A DNA stretch of 64,000 bases from Nonomuraea solani (GTDB taxonomy: Bacteria > Actinomycetota > Actinomycetes > Streptosporangiales > Streptosporangiaceae). The position numbers and the translations under genes are program-made. The notes under the pieces are model-generated. The model was given only the letters and a program-made list of their open reading frames with translations. It made no database searches and had not been told where the DNA came from. This document shows positions 42,676-51,291 of the stretch, one piece after another. Position 1 is the stretch's first letter. Each line of letters starts with the position of its first letter. The stretch is from positions 157,900 to 221,899 of the forward strand of contig NZ_FNVT01000022.1 in the NCBI RefSeq assembly GCF_900108335.1. Reading direction: 5' to 3'.

Positions 42676-43080
42676 ATGTCCCCTTCGTCCCTGAGCACGG
42701 CAGGTGTGCTCCTCATCACAGTCCCACTGGTCGCCTTCGGCGGCATGTCGCTGCTGTCGTTCCTGATGAAGGACGTGCCCGGCTACCTGGACAATCCGGT
42801 CCGCCGCGGCCTGTGGCGCGCGGGTCACGCGCACGCGGGCGTGCTGGTGCTGTTCGCTCTGGTGGCGATGCTGTACGTGGATCAGGCGGCGCTGCCGGAG
42901 GCGCTCAAAGGCCTGACGAGGACGCTGCTGGTGGCGGCGCCGATTCTGATGCCGCTGGGGTTCTTCCTGTCGGTGGTGCGCCCGGGCGACACGAAGCCGA
43001 GCAGGCTGATCTGGCTGGTGCCGGCGGGCGGGGTGTGCCTGGCGGCGGGCACGCTGACGCTGGGGATCGGCCTGCTCTAG
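42676..43080 (+). CDS. Four-helix small membrane protein
   Basis: 134 residues from ATG with AGGAGG nine bases upstream; an earlier in-frame ATG at 42646 lies over the -10. Four hydrophobic segments: STAGVLLITVPLVAFGGMS, a LWRAGHAHAGVLVLFALVAML segment, ALKGLTRTLLVAAPILMPLG, and the final ten leucine/glycine rich residues. The His-containing AGHAHAGV helix may bind a cofactor or metal. Family not named with confidence. Sits between pup and dop, convergent with dop (3-base gap). Confidence 0.75.
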   Translation: MSPSSLSTAGVLLITVPLVAFGGMSLLSFLMKDVPGYLDNPVRRGLWRAGHAHAGVLVLFALVAMLYVDQAALPEALKGLTRTLLVAAPILMPLGFFLSVVRPGDTKPSRLIWLVPAGGVCLAAGTLTLGIGLL

Positions 43081-43083
43081 GGG

Positions 43084-44598
43084 TCATTCGCCGCCGGTGA
43101 GGGCGGCGACGAGGTCGGCGGCGGTGCGGCAGCGGTCGAAGAGTTCGCCGACGTGGGCCTTGGTGCCGCGGAGTGGCTCGAGGGTGGGTACGCGCTGGAG
43201 GGACTCGCGGCCGGGGATGTCGAAGATGACGGAGTCCCAGGAGGCGGCGGCGACGGCTTCGCTGTATTGGCGCAGGCATCGGCCGCGGAAGTAGGCGCGG
43301 GTGTCGGTGGGCGGGTTTTCGACGGCGCGCTGGACTTCGTCCTCGGTGACGAGGCGTTGCATGCGTCCGCGGGCGACGAGGCGGTTGTAGAGGCCGCGGT
43401 CGGGGCGGATGTCGGAGTATTGGAGGTCGACGAGCTGGAGTCTGGGGTGGGACCAGGCGAGGCCGTCGCGCGTGCGGTAGCCCTCGAGGAGTTCGAGTTT
43501 GGCGACCCAGTCGAGTTCGCGGGAGAGCTGCATGGGGTCTTCGGCGAGGCGGGTGAGGACGGATTCCCAGCGGTCGAGGATGTCCTTGTTCATCTCGTCT
43601 TGAGCGGTGCCGCGTTCTTCGACGTATTTGCGGGCCTGCTCGAGGTATTCCATCTGGAGCTGGACGGCGGTGAGCTTGCGGCCGTCGCGCATGGGGATCT
43701 CGTAGCGGCAGGCGGGGTCGTGGGAGACGGCCCTGAGTGCTTGTACGGGGTTTTCGACGGCGAGGTCGCGGGTGAGGAAGCCCTCTTCGATCATGGCGAG
43801 GACGAGGGCGGTGGAGCCGAGTTTGAGGTAGGTGGAGATCTCGCTCATGTTGGCGTCGCCGATGATGACGTGGAGGCGCCGGTATTTCTCCGGGTCGGCG
43901 TGGGGTTCGTCGCGGGTGTTGATGATGGGCCGCTTGAGCGTGGTTTCGAGGCCCACCTCGACTTCGAAGAAGTCGGCGCGCTGGCTGATCTGGAAGCCTT
44001 CGCCGCGGGAGTCCTGGCCGATGCCGACTTTGCCGGCGCCGACGACGACCTGGCGGGAGACGAAGAAGGGGGTGAGGTGGCGGACGATGTCGGCGAAGGG
44101 GGTGGCGCGCCGCATGAGGTAGTTCTCGTGGCAGCCGTAGGAGGCGCCTTTGGCGTCGGTGTTGTTCTTGTAGAGCTGGATGGGGGCGTTGGAGGGGATG
44201 GCGGACGCCCGGGTGGCGGCGTCGTACATCACTCTTTCGCCGGCTTTGTCCCAGATGACGGCGGCCCGGGGGTTGGTGCATTCGGGCGAGCTGTATTCGG
44301 GGTGGGCGTGGTCGACGTAGAGCCTGGCTCCGTTGGTGAGAATGACGTTGGCCAGGCCAAGGTCCTCGTCGGTGAGCTGGCTGGGGTCGGCGACCTCGCG
44401 GGCGAGGTCGAAGCCTCGCGCGTCGCGGAGGGGGTTCTCCTCTTCGAAGTCCCATCGTGCTCTGCGCGCGCGGGCCGCCGAGGCGGCCAGGTAGGCGTTC
44501 ACCACCTGTGAGGAGGTCACCATCGCGTTGGCGCCTGGCTGACCTGGTACGGAGATGCCGTACTCGGTCTCGATGCCCATCACCCGACGCACCGTCAT
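43084..44598 (-). CDS. dop: Pup deamidase/depupylase Dop
   Basis: 504 residues. MTVRRVMGIETEYGISVPG with the Mg-binding Glu and a longer loop after the first strands (ARARRARWDFEEENPL, the Dop loop that controls ATP cleavage), then RLYVDHAHPEYSSPEC, YKNNTDAKGASYGCHENYL and RPIINTRDEPHADPE. It deamidates Pup-GGQ to GGE and removes Pup from conjugates. Paralog of PafA, here about 11 kb away. It converges on the small membrane gene (3-base gap). Confidence 0.97.
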   Translation of the reverse strand: MTVRRVMGIETEYGISVPGQPGANAMVTSSQVVNAYLAASAARARRARWDFEEENPLRDARGFDLAREVADPSQLTDEDLGLANVILTNGARLYVDHAHPEYSSPECTNPRAAVIWDKAGERVMYDAATRASAIPSNAPIQLYKNNTDAKGASYGCHENYLMRRATPFADIVRHLTPFFVSRQVVVGAGKVGIGQDSRGEGFQISQRADFFEVEVGLETTLKRPIINTRDEPHADPEKYRRLHVIIGDANMSEISTYLKLGSTALVLAMIEEGFLTRDLAVENPVQALRAVSHDPACRYEIPMRDGRKLTAVQLQMEYLEQARKYVEERGTAQDEMNKDILDRWESVLTRLAEDPMQLSRELDWVAKLELLEGYRTRDGLAWSHPRLQLVDLQYSDIRPDRGLYNRLVARGRMQRLVTEDEVQRAVENPPTDTRAYFRGRCLRQYSEAVAAASWDSVIFDIPGRESLQRVPTLEPLRGTKAHVGELFDRCRTAADLVAALTGGE

Positions 44599-44684
44599 GC
44601 AACACCCTCTGTTCGTCCGGGTCTGTCTATCCGCCGTTTATATGCCCGAGCCTATGCCCTTCACAGTGCCCCGAGGCCACAGAG

Positions 44685-45827
44685 TTATGGCACCGACGCC
44701 TTTTCCACCTGTACGGCGGGAGCTGATGGGGTTTGTGTTGATCTGCGGGGCTTGAGTAGCCGCTGGATGGGGCGTTCGGCAAAGGAGTAGACGAGATACG
44801 ACACCGCGATGGCGGCCAATGTGGTCACGGTGGCGACCGCCCAGGGGGGCAGGTCCCCGGTGAGCACCGGGATGAGGGCCACGGCGATGACGCTATGGAA
44901 CAGGTAAAGCGGGTATGTAACGCCGCCGAGCGCGGTGAGGACTTTGGAGGATTTGAGCCGGAGCACGCCGAGGGCCATGAGCGCCATGAGGGCGAAGATC
45001 AGCGTGATGGTGATGATCACGCCGAGGTCGGTGACGGGCATGTTCTTGAACCCGGCGCCCTCGATGCGACGGTGCACGCGGCCGAGCGCGGAGTGCAGGG
45101 AAAGGCCGTACGCGGCGGCGACGTAGAGCCAGGGCAGCCAGGAACTCCCGTGTTTGTGGATGAGATAGAGGGCCATGCCGGCGATGAAGTAGGGGGCGTA
45201 GTCGGGCATGACGGTCTCGTGGACGAGCGCGCTGTCGAGCAGCTCGTGGTGTTCGAGGAGTTTGACGGCCCCGGCGGCGGCCAGCCAGACGCCGGCGAAG
45301 ACGAGGACGCGCCCGTACGTGACGCCGACGATCACCAGGATGGCCATGAGCAGGTAGAAGCGCAGCTCGGCCCAGAGCGACCAGTAGACGCCGCTGGCGT
45401 CGGTGACCTTGAACAGCCGCTGGAACATGGTGGCGTTCAGCAGGTAGTCGCCTGGTGAAAGTTTTGGATCGAGCGCCTTGGCGCCGGTGAGGCCGTAGAG
45501 GGCGGCGACGGCGGCGAGGCTGAGCCAGTACGCGGGGTAGAGGCGGACGAGCCGGGAGCGGGCGAACGCGCCGAGGCCGCGCCCCCAGACGCTCATGAGG
45601 ATGACGAATCCGCTGATGATGAAGAACAGTTCGACGCCAAGGATGCCGAGTCCCGCGATGGGCGCCAGGGCGGGGAAGAGCTCGGCGGGCCGGTCACCCC
45701 AGACGGACGCGTACGCGATCAGGTAGTGGAAGGCGACGACGGCCAAGGCCGCGAGGAAGCGCAGGAGGTCGAGTTCGGCCAACCGGCCGTCCCCCCGGGC
45801 GTGTTTCGGCCGGTTGGGTGGATGCAC
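44685..45827 (-). CDS. Acyltransferase-3 family membrane protein
   Basis: 380 residues from GTG. Ten or so membrane helices, with the AT3 core at the start: LAELDLLRFLAALAVVAFH (conserved Arg/His face), then GVELFFIISGFVI and FARSRLVRLYPAYWLSL. Such proteins acylate sugars or lipids at the membrane, for example O-acetylation of polysaccharide. Not a known Pup-pathway partner. Lies between dop and the PLP enzyme; a 21-base gap separates it from that gene. Confidence 0.88.
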   Translation of the reverse strand: MHPPNRPKHARGDGRLAELDLLRFLAALAVVAFHYLIAYASVWGDRPAELFPALAPIAGLGILGVELFFIISGFVILMSVWGRGLGAFARSRLVRLYPAYWLSLAAVAALYGLTGAKALDPKLSPGDYLLNATMFQRLFKVTDASGVYWSLWAELRFYLLMAILVIVGVTYGRVLVFAGVWLAAAGAVKLLEHHELLDSALVHETVMPDYAPYFIAGMALYLIHKHGSSWLPWLYVAAAYGLSLHSALGRVHRRIEGAGFKNMPVTDLGVIITITLIFALMALMALGVLRLKSSKVLTALGGVTYPLYLFHSVIAVALIPVLTGDLPPWAVATVTTLAAIAVSYLVYSFAERPIQRLLKPRRSTQTPSAPAVQVEKASVP

Positions 45828-45848
45828 GCCCCTTTGACGTAGCTCTGA

Positions 45849-46877
45849 TCACTTTGGTTCCACCGGTCCCTCTGTTCCCACCAGTAACACGCGAGAGGTG
45901 TCGTCGAGGGCGAGGGCGGTGCGGGCGGCGGGGCTGAGGGCGAGCAGTCCGGCGGCTCCGGCGGCACCGCAGCCGGACAGGGCGACGCCGCGGCCGGCGA
46001 GCAGGGCGGCGGCCGCGGCGGCCTGATCGTCGGTGATGGTGAGGTAGAGGTCGGCGAGGCGGTGCAGGAGGCGGTGGGCGATGAGGGAGGGTTCGCGGCA
46101 GTCGAGCCGGCCGAGTGTGGTGGGGGCGCCCTGGACGCGGACGGGGGTGCCGGCGCGGGCGCTCTCGATGAGGCAGGGGGCGCCTTCCGGTTCGACGACG
46201 ACGATCCTGGGCCGTTCGCCCCAGCGGTCGCGTACGTATCCGGCGGCCGCCGCGGCCAGCCCCCCGACACCGGCCTGCACGAAGACGTGCGTGGGGGTGT
46301 CGGTGAGTTCGTCGAACAGGACGCTGTAGCCGCGCATGACGTCCAGCGGGACGTCGGTGTAGCCCTCCCATGAGCTGTCGGCGACGAGCCGCCAGCCGCG
46401 CTCCTGAGCGGCTCTCAGGGCGGCGGCCATGCTGGCGTCGTAGTCGCCGCCGTCGCGCCGCACCCGGGCGCCGAGCGCGCGCAGCCGCTGCGCGAACTCC
46501 TCGGGTACGCCGTCACTGAGGTAGACGAAGCATTCCACGCCCGCTTCGGCGGCTCCTGAGGCGACGGACAGGCCGTGGTTGCCGGCGCTGGCGCAGACGA
46601 ACGGGGTGCCGCCGCCGTCCCGTCCGGCGAGCAGGTGGACGGCGTACGCGCCGCCGAGCGCCTTGAAGCTGCCCAGCCCCATCCGGCCGCTCTCATCCTT
46701 GACGTACGCGGCCCGTGTCCCGCCGAGCCCGGGGAGGGTGTGGACGGGCGTGGGCCGGTAGGCGGGGCGCCCGGCGAAGTGGGCGCGGGCCCGGCGGGCG
46801 TGCCCGATCCCGATGAGCGCGCGGTCGTGCGCGGTGTACGGGGCGCGGGCGGGGTTGAGGTACTCCATGATCGCCAT
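45849..46877 (-). CDS. PLP-dependent lyase, diaminopropionate ammonia-lyase-like
   Basis: 342 residues, fold type II. PLP lysine in GLGSFKALGGAYAV (about Lys71), SAGNHGLSVASGAAEAG, the phosphate-binding loop around FVQAGVGGLAAAAAGYV and a SGCGAAG loop late. Sequence character is closest to diaminopropionate ammonia-lyase, but the length is shorter than the usual about 400 residues. Other type II lyases (threonine deaminase-like) remain possible. ATG is within 14 bases of the hypF end. Cytoplasmic. Confidence 0.72.
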   Translation of the reverse strand: MAIMEYLNPARAPYTAHDRALIGIGHARRARAHFAGRPAYRPTPVHTLPGLGGTRAAYVKDESGRMGLGSFKALGGAYAVHLLAGRDGGGTPFVCASAGNHGLSVASGAAEAGVECFVYLSDGVPEEFAQRLRALGARVRRDGGDYDASMAAALRAAQERGWRLVADSSWEGYTDVPLDVMRGYSVLFDELTDTPTHVFVQAGVGGLAAAAAGYVRDRWGERPRIVVVEPEGAPCLIESARAGTPVRVQGAPTTLGRLDCREPSLIAHRLLHRLADLYLTITDDQAAAAAALLAGRGVALSGCGAAGAAGLLALSPAARTALALDDTSRVLLVGTEGPVEPK

Positions 46878-46890
46878 GCTAGGCGTGGGG

Positions 46891-49197
46891 TCAGGACCGG
46901 TCGCGGGCGGCGGCGACGGCGGCCTGGCCGAGGCTGACGCCGCCGTCGTTGGGCGGCACGCGCTGGTGCCTGAGGACCCGGAACCCGGCCGTCCGCAGCC
47001 GGCCGACGGTGCGTTCGAGCAGCAGGAGGTTCTGGAAGACGCCGCCGGACAGGGCGACGGCGGTCAGGCCGGTGGACTGCCGCAGGATGACGCAGGAGCG
47101 GGTGATGGCGTCGGCGACGCCGTGGTGGAAGCGCCCGGCGATCAGGCGGCCGTCCACGCCGGCGGCCAGGTCGTCGGCGGCGGCGCGGACCAGGTCGCCG
47201 CCCTCGACGACGAGCGGGCCCCGGGTGGTGATGGTGGCGCGGTAGGCGCCGGGCTCGGAGGGGTCGGCGTGCTGTTCGAGCTCGATGGCGGCCTGCCCGT
47301 CGTACGTGATCTTGTCGCGGACGCCGAGGAGCGCGGAGACGGCGTCGAAGAGGCGGCCGGCGCTGGAGGTGAGGGGCGAGTCGAGGCCGCCGGCGGCGAG
47401 GCCGAGCACGTCGGCCCAGCGGTCGGCGTTGCGTTTGACGACTTCGAGGCCGGGGTGGTCGTCGCCCAGGTAGGCGGCGGCCATGCGCCAGGGCTGCCGG
47501 ATGGCGGCGGTGCCGCCGGGCATGGGGATCTGGGCGAGGTGGCCGAGCCGTTCGAAGGAGACGAGGTCGGCGCGGAGGAACTCGCCGCCCCACAGGGTGC
47601 CGTCGGCGCCGTGGCCGAGCCCGTCGAAGGCGACGCCGATCACCGGCCCGGGGTCGCCGTTGTCGGCGAGGCAGGAGGCGATGTGGGCGTGGTGGTGCTG
47701 GACGCCGACGAGTTCGACGCCGGGGAGTTCGAGGGCGTGCTTGGTGGACAGGTATTCGGGGTGCAGGTCGTGGGCGACGACCTCCGGGCTCAGGCCGAAC
47801 AGCCCGCAGTAGTGGTCGACGCCTTCGACGAACGAGCGCAGCGTCTCGTAGTTCTCCAGGTCGCCGATGTGCTGGGAGACGAAGGCGCGATGGCCGTGGG
47901 CCAGGCAGAAGGTGCTCTTGAGCTCGGCGCCGCAGGCGAGGACGGGCCGGGGCGCGGGGGCGCGCAGGGCGAGCGGCTCGGGCGCGTAGCCGCGGGCGCG
48001 GCGCAGGAGGGTCGCCTGGCCGGCCATGGTGCGCACGACGGAGTCGTCGGTGCGCGTGTGGATGCCGCGGTCGTGGATGAGGAAGGCGTCGGCGACGCCG
48101 CTGAGCCGGGTGAGGGCGTCGGCGTCCTCGTACGCGATGGGCTCGTCGGAGACGTTGCCGCTGGTCAGGACCATGGGCTGGCCGAGCTCGGCCAGCAGGA
48201 GATGGTGCAGCGGCGTGTACGGCAGCATGAGCCCGAGGCTGCGGTTGCCGGGCGCGACGGAGGGCGCGACGGCGGGGGCGACGGCGGGGGCGGCAGCGGG
48301 GACGGCAGCGGGGACGGCGGCAGGGCTCTCCGCGAGGCGGGGCAGCAGCACGATGGGCCGGGCGCGGCCGGTGAGCAGGGCGGCGGCGTGCTCGTCGACC
48401 TCGCACAGCCGCCGGGCCTGCGCGAGGTCGGCCACCATGACGGCGAACGGCTTCTCCTCGCGGTGCTTGCGCCCGCGCAGCGCGGCGGCGGCGCGTTCGT
48501 TGGAGGCGGCCACGGCCAGGTGGAAGCCACCGAGGCCCTTGACGGCCAGGACGCGCCCGGCGCGCAGCAGGGTGGCGGCGCAGGCGATGGGATCGCCGCA
48601 CAGTTCGGTGCCGCGCGCGTCGCGCAACCGCAGCCGGGGGCCGCAGTCGGGGCAGCAGGTGGCCTGGGCGTGGTAGCGGCGGTCGCCGGGGTCGTCGTAT
48701 TCGCGGGCGCAGGCGGCGCACATGCCGTAGCCGGCCATGGTGGTGAGCAGCCGGTCGTAGGGGACGCCGCGCACGATGGTGAAGCGGGGGCCGCAGTTGG
48801 TGCAGTTGATGAACGGGTAGCGGTGGCGGCGGTCGGCCGGGTCGTACAGCTCGCGCAGGCAGTCGTCGCAGGTGGCGGTGTCGGCGGAGACGAGGGCGCG
48901 GCGCGGCCCCGCGGGGTCGCTGGCGGCGATGGTGAAGCCGCTGTGGCCGGCGGGCGCGGCGCTGACGATGGTGACCCGCTCGATCTCGGACAGGGCGGGG
49001 GCGTCGCGTTCGAGGGCGGTCAGGAACTCCTCGACGCCGTCGAGCGCGCCCTCGATCTGGATGTGCACGCCGTTGACGTCGTTGCGCACGTGCCCGGCCA
49101 GGCCCAGCCGGTTGGCGAGCGTGTAGACGAAGGGGCGGAAGCCCACCCCCTGGACGATGCCTTCGACGTGCACGTCGACCCGTTTGAGCGTGGTCAC
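46891..49197 (-). CDS. hypF: Carbamoyltransferase HypF
   Basis: 768 residues. Acylphosphatase domain (VEGIVQGVGFRPFVYTLANRL), two four-Cys zinc modules (CDDC/CTNC and CAAC/CCPDC, about 105-185), YrdC-like domain and a Kae1-like C-terminal domain with HHHAH (about 465) and GGVFQN. It makes the CN ligand of [NiFe]-hydrogenase from carbamoyl phosphate. Oddities: no hypA/B/C/D/E or hydrogenase gene is adjacent here, and about 25 residues of Ala/Val/Pro repeat (around 48240-48325) interrupt the YrdC part. GTG start. Confidence 0.93.
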   Translation of the reverse strand: MTTLKRVDVHVEGIVQGVGFRPFVYTLANRLGLAGHVRNDVNGVHIQIEGALDGVEEFLTALERDAPALSEIERVTIVSAAPAGHSGFTIAASDPAGPRRALVSADTATCDDCLRELYDPADRRHRYPFINCTNCGPRFTIVRGVPYDRLLTTMAGYGMCAACAREYDDPGDRRYHAQATCCPDCGPRLRLRDARGTELCGDPIACAATLLRAGRVLAVKGLGGFHLAVAASNERAAAALRGRKHREEKPFAVMVADLAQARRLCEVDEHAAALLTGRARPIVLLPRLAESPAAVPAAVPAAAPAVAPAVAPSVAPGNRSLGLMLPYTPLHHLLLAELGQPMVLTSGNVSDEPIAYEDADALTRLSGVADAFLIHDRGIHTRTDDSVVRTMAGQATLLRRARGYAPEPLALRAPAPRPVLACGAELKSTFCLAHGHRAFVSQHIGDLENYETLRSFVEGVDHYCGLFGLSPEVVAHDLHPEYLSTKHALELPGVELVGVQHHHAHIASCLADNGDPGPVIGVAFDGLGHGADGTLWGGEFLRADLVSFERLGHLAQIPMPGGTAAIRQPWRMAAAYLGDDHPGLEVVKRNADRWADVLGLAAGGLDSPLTSSAGRLFDAVSALLGVRDKITYDGQAAIELEQHADPSEPGAYRATITTRGPLVVEGGDLVRAAADDLAAGVDGRLIAGRFHHGVADAITRSCVILRQSTGLTAVALSGGVFQNLLLLERTVGRLRTAGFRVLRHQRVPPNDGGVSLGQAAVAAARDRS

Positions 49198-49274
49198 AGG
49201 CCCAGTGTGCGCCTCATCGGGGTGACGTGCATGCGTATCGGCCGTGTCGGGACGTGTCGCCGCGCGGGAAAAGG

Positions 49275-49313
49275 CGGGAGGGCCGCGCGGGGTTCGTCCG
49301 CGCGGCCCTCCCG
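49275..49313 (-). terminator. Intrinsic-type terminator after arc
   Basis: Perfect 16-bp arms (CGGGAGGGCCGCGCGG) with a 7-base loop, 11 bases beyond the arc stop. On the minus strand the hairpin is followed by CCTTTTCC, giving a short U-tract. It should end arc transcripts before hypF. Confidence 0.75.
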
Positions 49314-49323
49314 TCCGGGATGT

Positions 49324-51087
49324 TTACAGGTATTGACCGGTGTTGGCGACCGTGTCGATGGACCGGCCGGCCTCGGTGCCCTGCTTGCCGGAGACGAGCG
49401 TGCGGATGTAGACGATCCGCTCGCCCTTCTTGCCGGAGATGCGGGCCCAGTCGTCGGGGTTGGTGGTGTTGGGCAGGTCCTCGTTCTCGGAGAACTCGTC
49501 CACGCAGGCCGTGAGCAGGTGCTGCACCCGCAGGCCCTTCTGGCCGCTTTCGAGGAACTGCTTGATGGCCATCTTCTTGCCCCGGTCGACGATGTTCTGG
49601 ATCATCGCGCCGGAGTTGAAGTCCTTGAAGTAGAGGACTTCCTTGTCGCCGTTGGCGTAGGTCACCTCGAGGAAGCGGTTCTCTTCGCTCTCGGTGTACA
49701 TGCGCTCGACGACGCTCTGGATCATGCCCAGGATGGTGCCCTCACGGGAGTCGCTGTGCTCCGCCAGGTCATCCGGGTGCAGCGGGAGATCGGAGACCAG
49801 GTACTTGGAGAAGATATCCTTGGCCGCCTCGGCGTCCGGCCGCTCGATCTTGATCTTGACGTCCAGGCGGCCGGGCCGCAGGATCGCCGGGTCGATCATG
49901 TCCTCGCGGTTGGAGGCGCCGATGACGATGACGTTCTCCAGGCCCTCGACGCCGTCGATCTCCGACAGCAGCTGAGGAACGATGGTGTTCTCCACGTCGG
50001 AGGACACGCCGGAGCCTCGAGTGCGGAAGATCGAGTCCATCTCGTCGAAGAACACGATCACCGGGGTGCCCTCTGAGGCCTTCTCGCGGGCCCGCTGGAA
50101 GACCAGGCGGATGTGCCGCTCGGTCTCGCCGACGTACTTGTTGAGCAGCTCCGGGCCCTTGATGTTGAGGAAGAAGCTCTTGCCGGACTGGCCGGTCTTC
50201 TCCGCGACCTGCTTGGCCAGGGAGTTGGCCACGGCCTTGGCGATGAGCGTCTTTCCGCAGCCGGGCGGGCCGTAGAGCAGCACGCCCTTCGGGGGACGGA
50301 GCTTGTGCTCGCGGAACAGGTCGGCGTGCAGGTAGGGCAGCTCGATGGCGTCCCTGATCTGCTCGATCTGCCGCATGAGGCCGCCGATCTCCTCGTAGGA
50401 GATGTCGGGGACCTCTTCGAGCACGAGTTCTTCGACTTCGGACTTGGGTATGCGCTCGTAGACGTAGCCGGAGCGAGGTTCGAGCAGGAGCGAGTCGCCG
50501 GCCCTGATGGGCTGGCCGACCAGCGACTCGGCCAGTCGCACGACGCGCTCTTCGTCGGCGTGCGAGATGACCAGGGCCCGCTTGCCCTCGTCGAGCAGTT
50601 CTTTGAGCATCACGATCTCGCCGACCTCTTCGTAGCCGAGTGCCTCGACCACGTTGAGCGCCTCGTTGAGCATGACCTCCTGGCCACGCCGCAGCGAGTC
50701 GACGTCGACGGCCGGGCTGACGTTCACCCGCAGCTTGCGGCCGCCGGTGAACACCTCGATCGTGCCGTCTTCTCTGGCCTCGAGGAAGGTGCCGAAGCCG
50801 GATGGCGGCTGCGCCAGCCGGTCGACCTCCTCCTTGAGAGCGACGATTTGGTCCCGGGCCTCCTTGAGTGTGGCGACCAGGCGCTCGTTCTGGCCGGTCA
50901 CGGCCGCGAGATTCGCCTGTGCCTCATGGAGACGCTCTTCGAGGACCCTGGCCTGACGGGGTGACTCGGCCAGCTTCCGCCTCAGCGCGGTGATCTCCTC
51001 CTGGAGGAAGGAGACCTGTGTTGAAAGATCAGCGACCTCCCGTTCGCGCTGCGCGGCTCGAGCCTCAGCATCATCGCGAGCTGCCAC
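49324..51087 (-). CDS. arc: Proteasome-activating AAA ATPase Arc/Mpa
   Basis: 587 residues from GTG, with GGAGGTGA upstream. N-terminal coiled coil (about 1-90, REREVADLSTQVSFLQEE) that grips Pup, two OB domains (about 100-240), then the AAA module: Walker A YGPPGCGKTLIAK (about 277), Walker B FFDEMDSIF, ARPGRL-type arginine region. C-terminal GQYL carries the HbYX-type Tyr that docks on PrcA. It unfolds pupylated proteins into PrcAB. Usually next to dop-pup; here hypF, a PLP enzyme and an acyltransferase intervene. Confidence 0.97.
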   Translation of the reverse strand: MAARDDAEARAAQREREVADLSTQVSFLQEEITALRRKLAESPRQARVLEERLHEAQANLAAVTGQNERLVATLKEARDQIVALKEEVDRLAQPPSGFGTFLEAREDGTIEVFTGGRKLRVNVSPAVDVDSLRRGQEVMLNEALNVVEALGYEEVGEIVMLKELLDEGKRALVISHADEERVVRLAESLVGQPIRAGDSLLLEPRSGYVYERIPKSEVEELVLEEVPDISYEEIGGLMRQIEQIRDAIELPYLHADLFREHKLRPPKGVLLYGPPGCGKTLIAKAVANSLAKQVAEKTGQSGKSFFLNIKGPELLNKYVGETERHIRLVFQRAREKASEGTPVIVFFDEMDSIFRTRGSGVSSDVENTIVPQLLSEIDGVEGLENVIVIGASNREDMIDPAILRPGRLDVKIKIERPDAEAAKDIFSKYLVSDLPLHPDDLAEHSDSREGTILGMIQSVVERMYTESEENRFLEVTYANGDKEVLYFKDFNSGAMIQNIVDRGKKMAIKQFLESGQKGLRVQHLLTACVDEFSENEDLPNTTNPDDWARISGKKGERIVYIRTLVSGKQGTEAGRSIDTVANTGQYL

Positions 51088-51291
51088 GCCCCGTCACCTC
51101 CTTCCCAGTCGAGGGCGACTACTAAGGACCTTACCTATCTCGGGCCCCTCCGTAACCTGGCCGGGCAGTGTTCGTCGAGTGACATTCAGTATTCGTTGAA
51201 TAATCCCCAATAGTGCGTTTAATACTCCCAGCATATGAACACGGCGATCTGTTCCCGTGTCACGCACGAACGCACCCTCGTGGCCAAATTG

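Noticed and set aside
46813..50076. A very long open frame on the plus strand opposite hypF and arc
   Set aside because: It is antisense to two certain genes, is Gly/Ala/Val-rich, and has no ribosome site; GC-rich codon bias keeps the complementary frame open.
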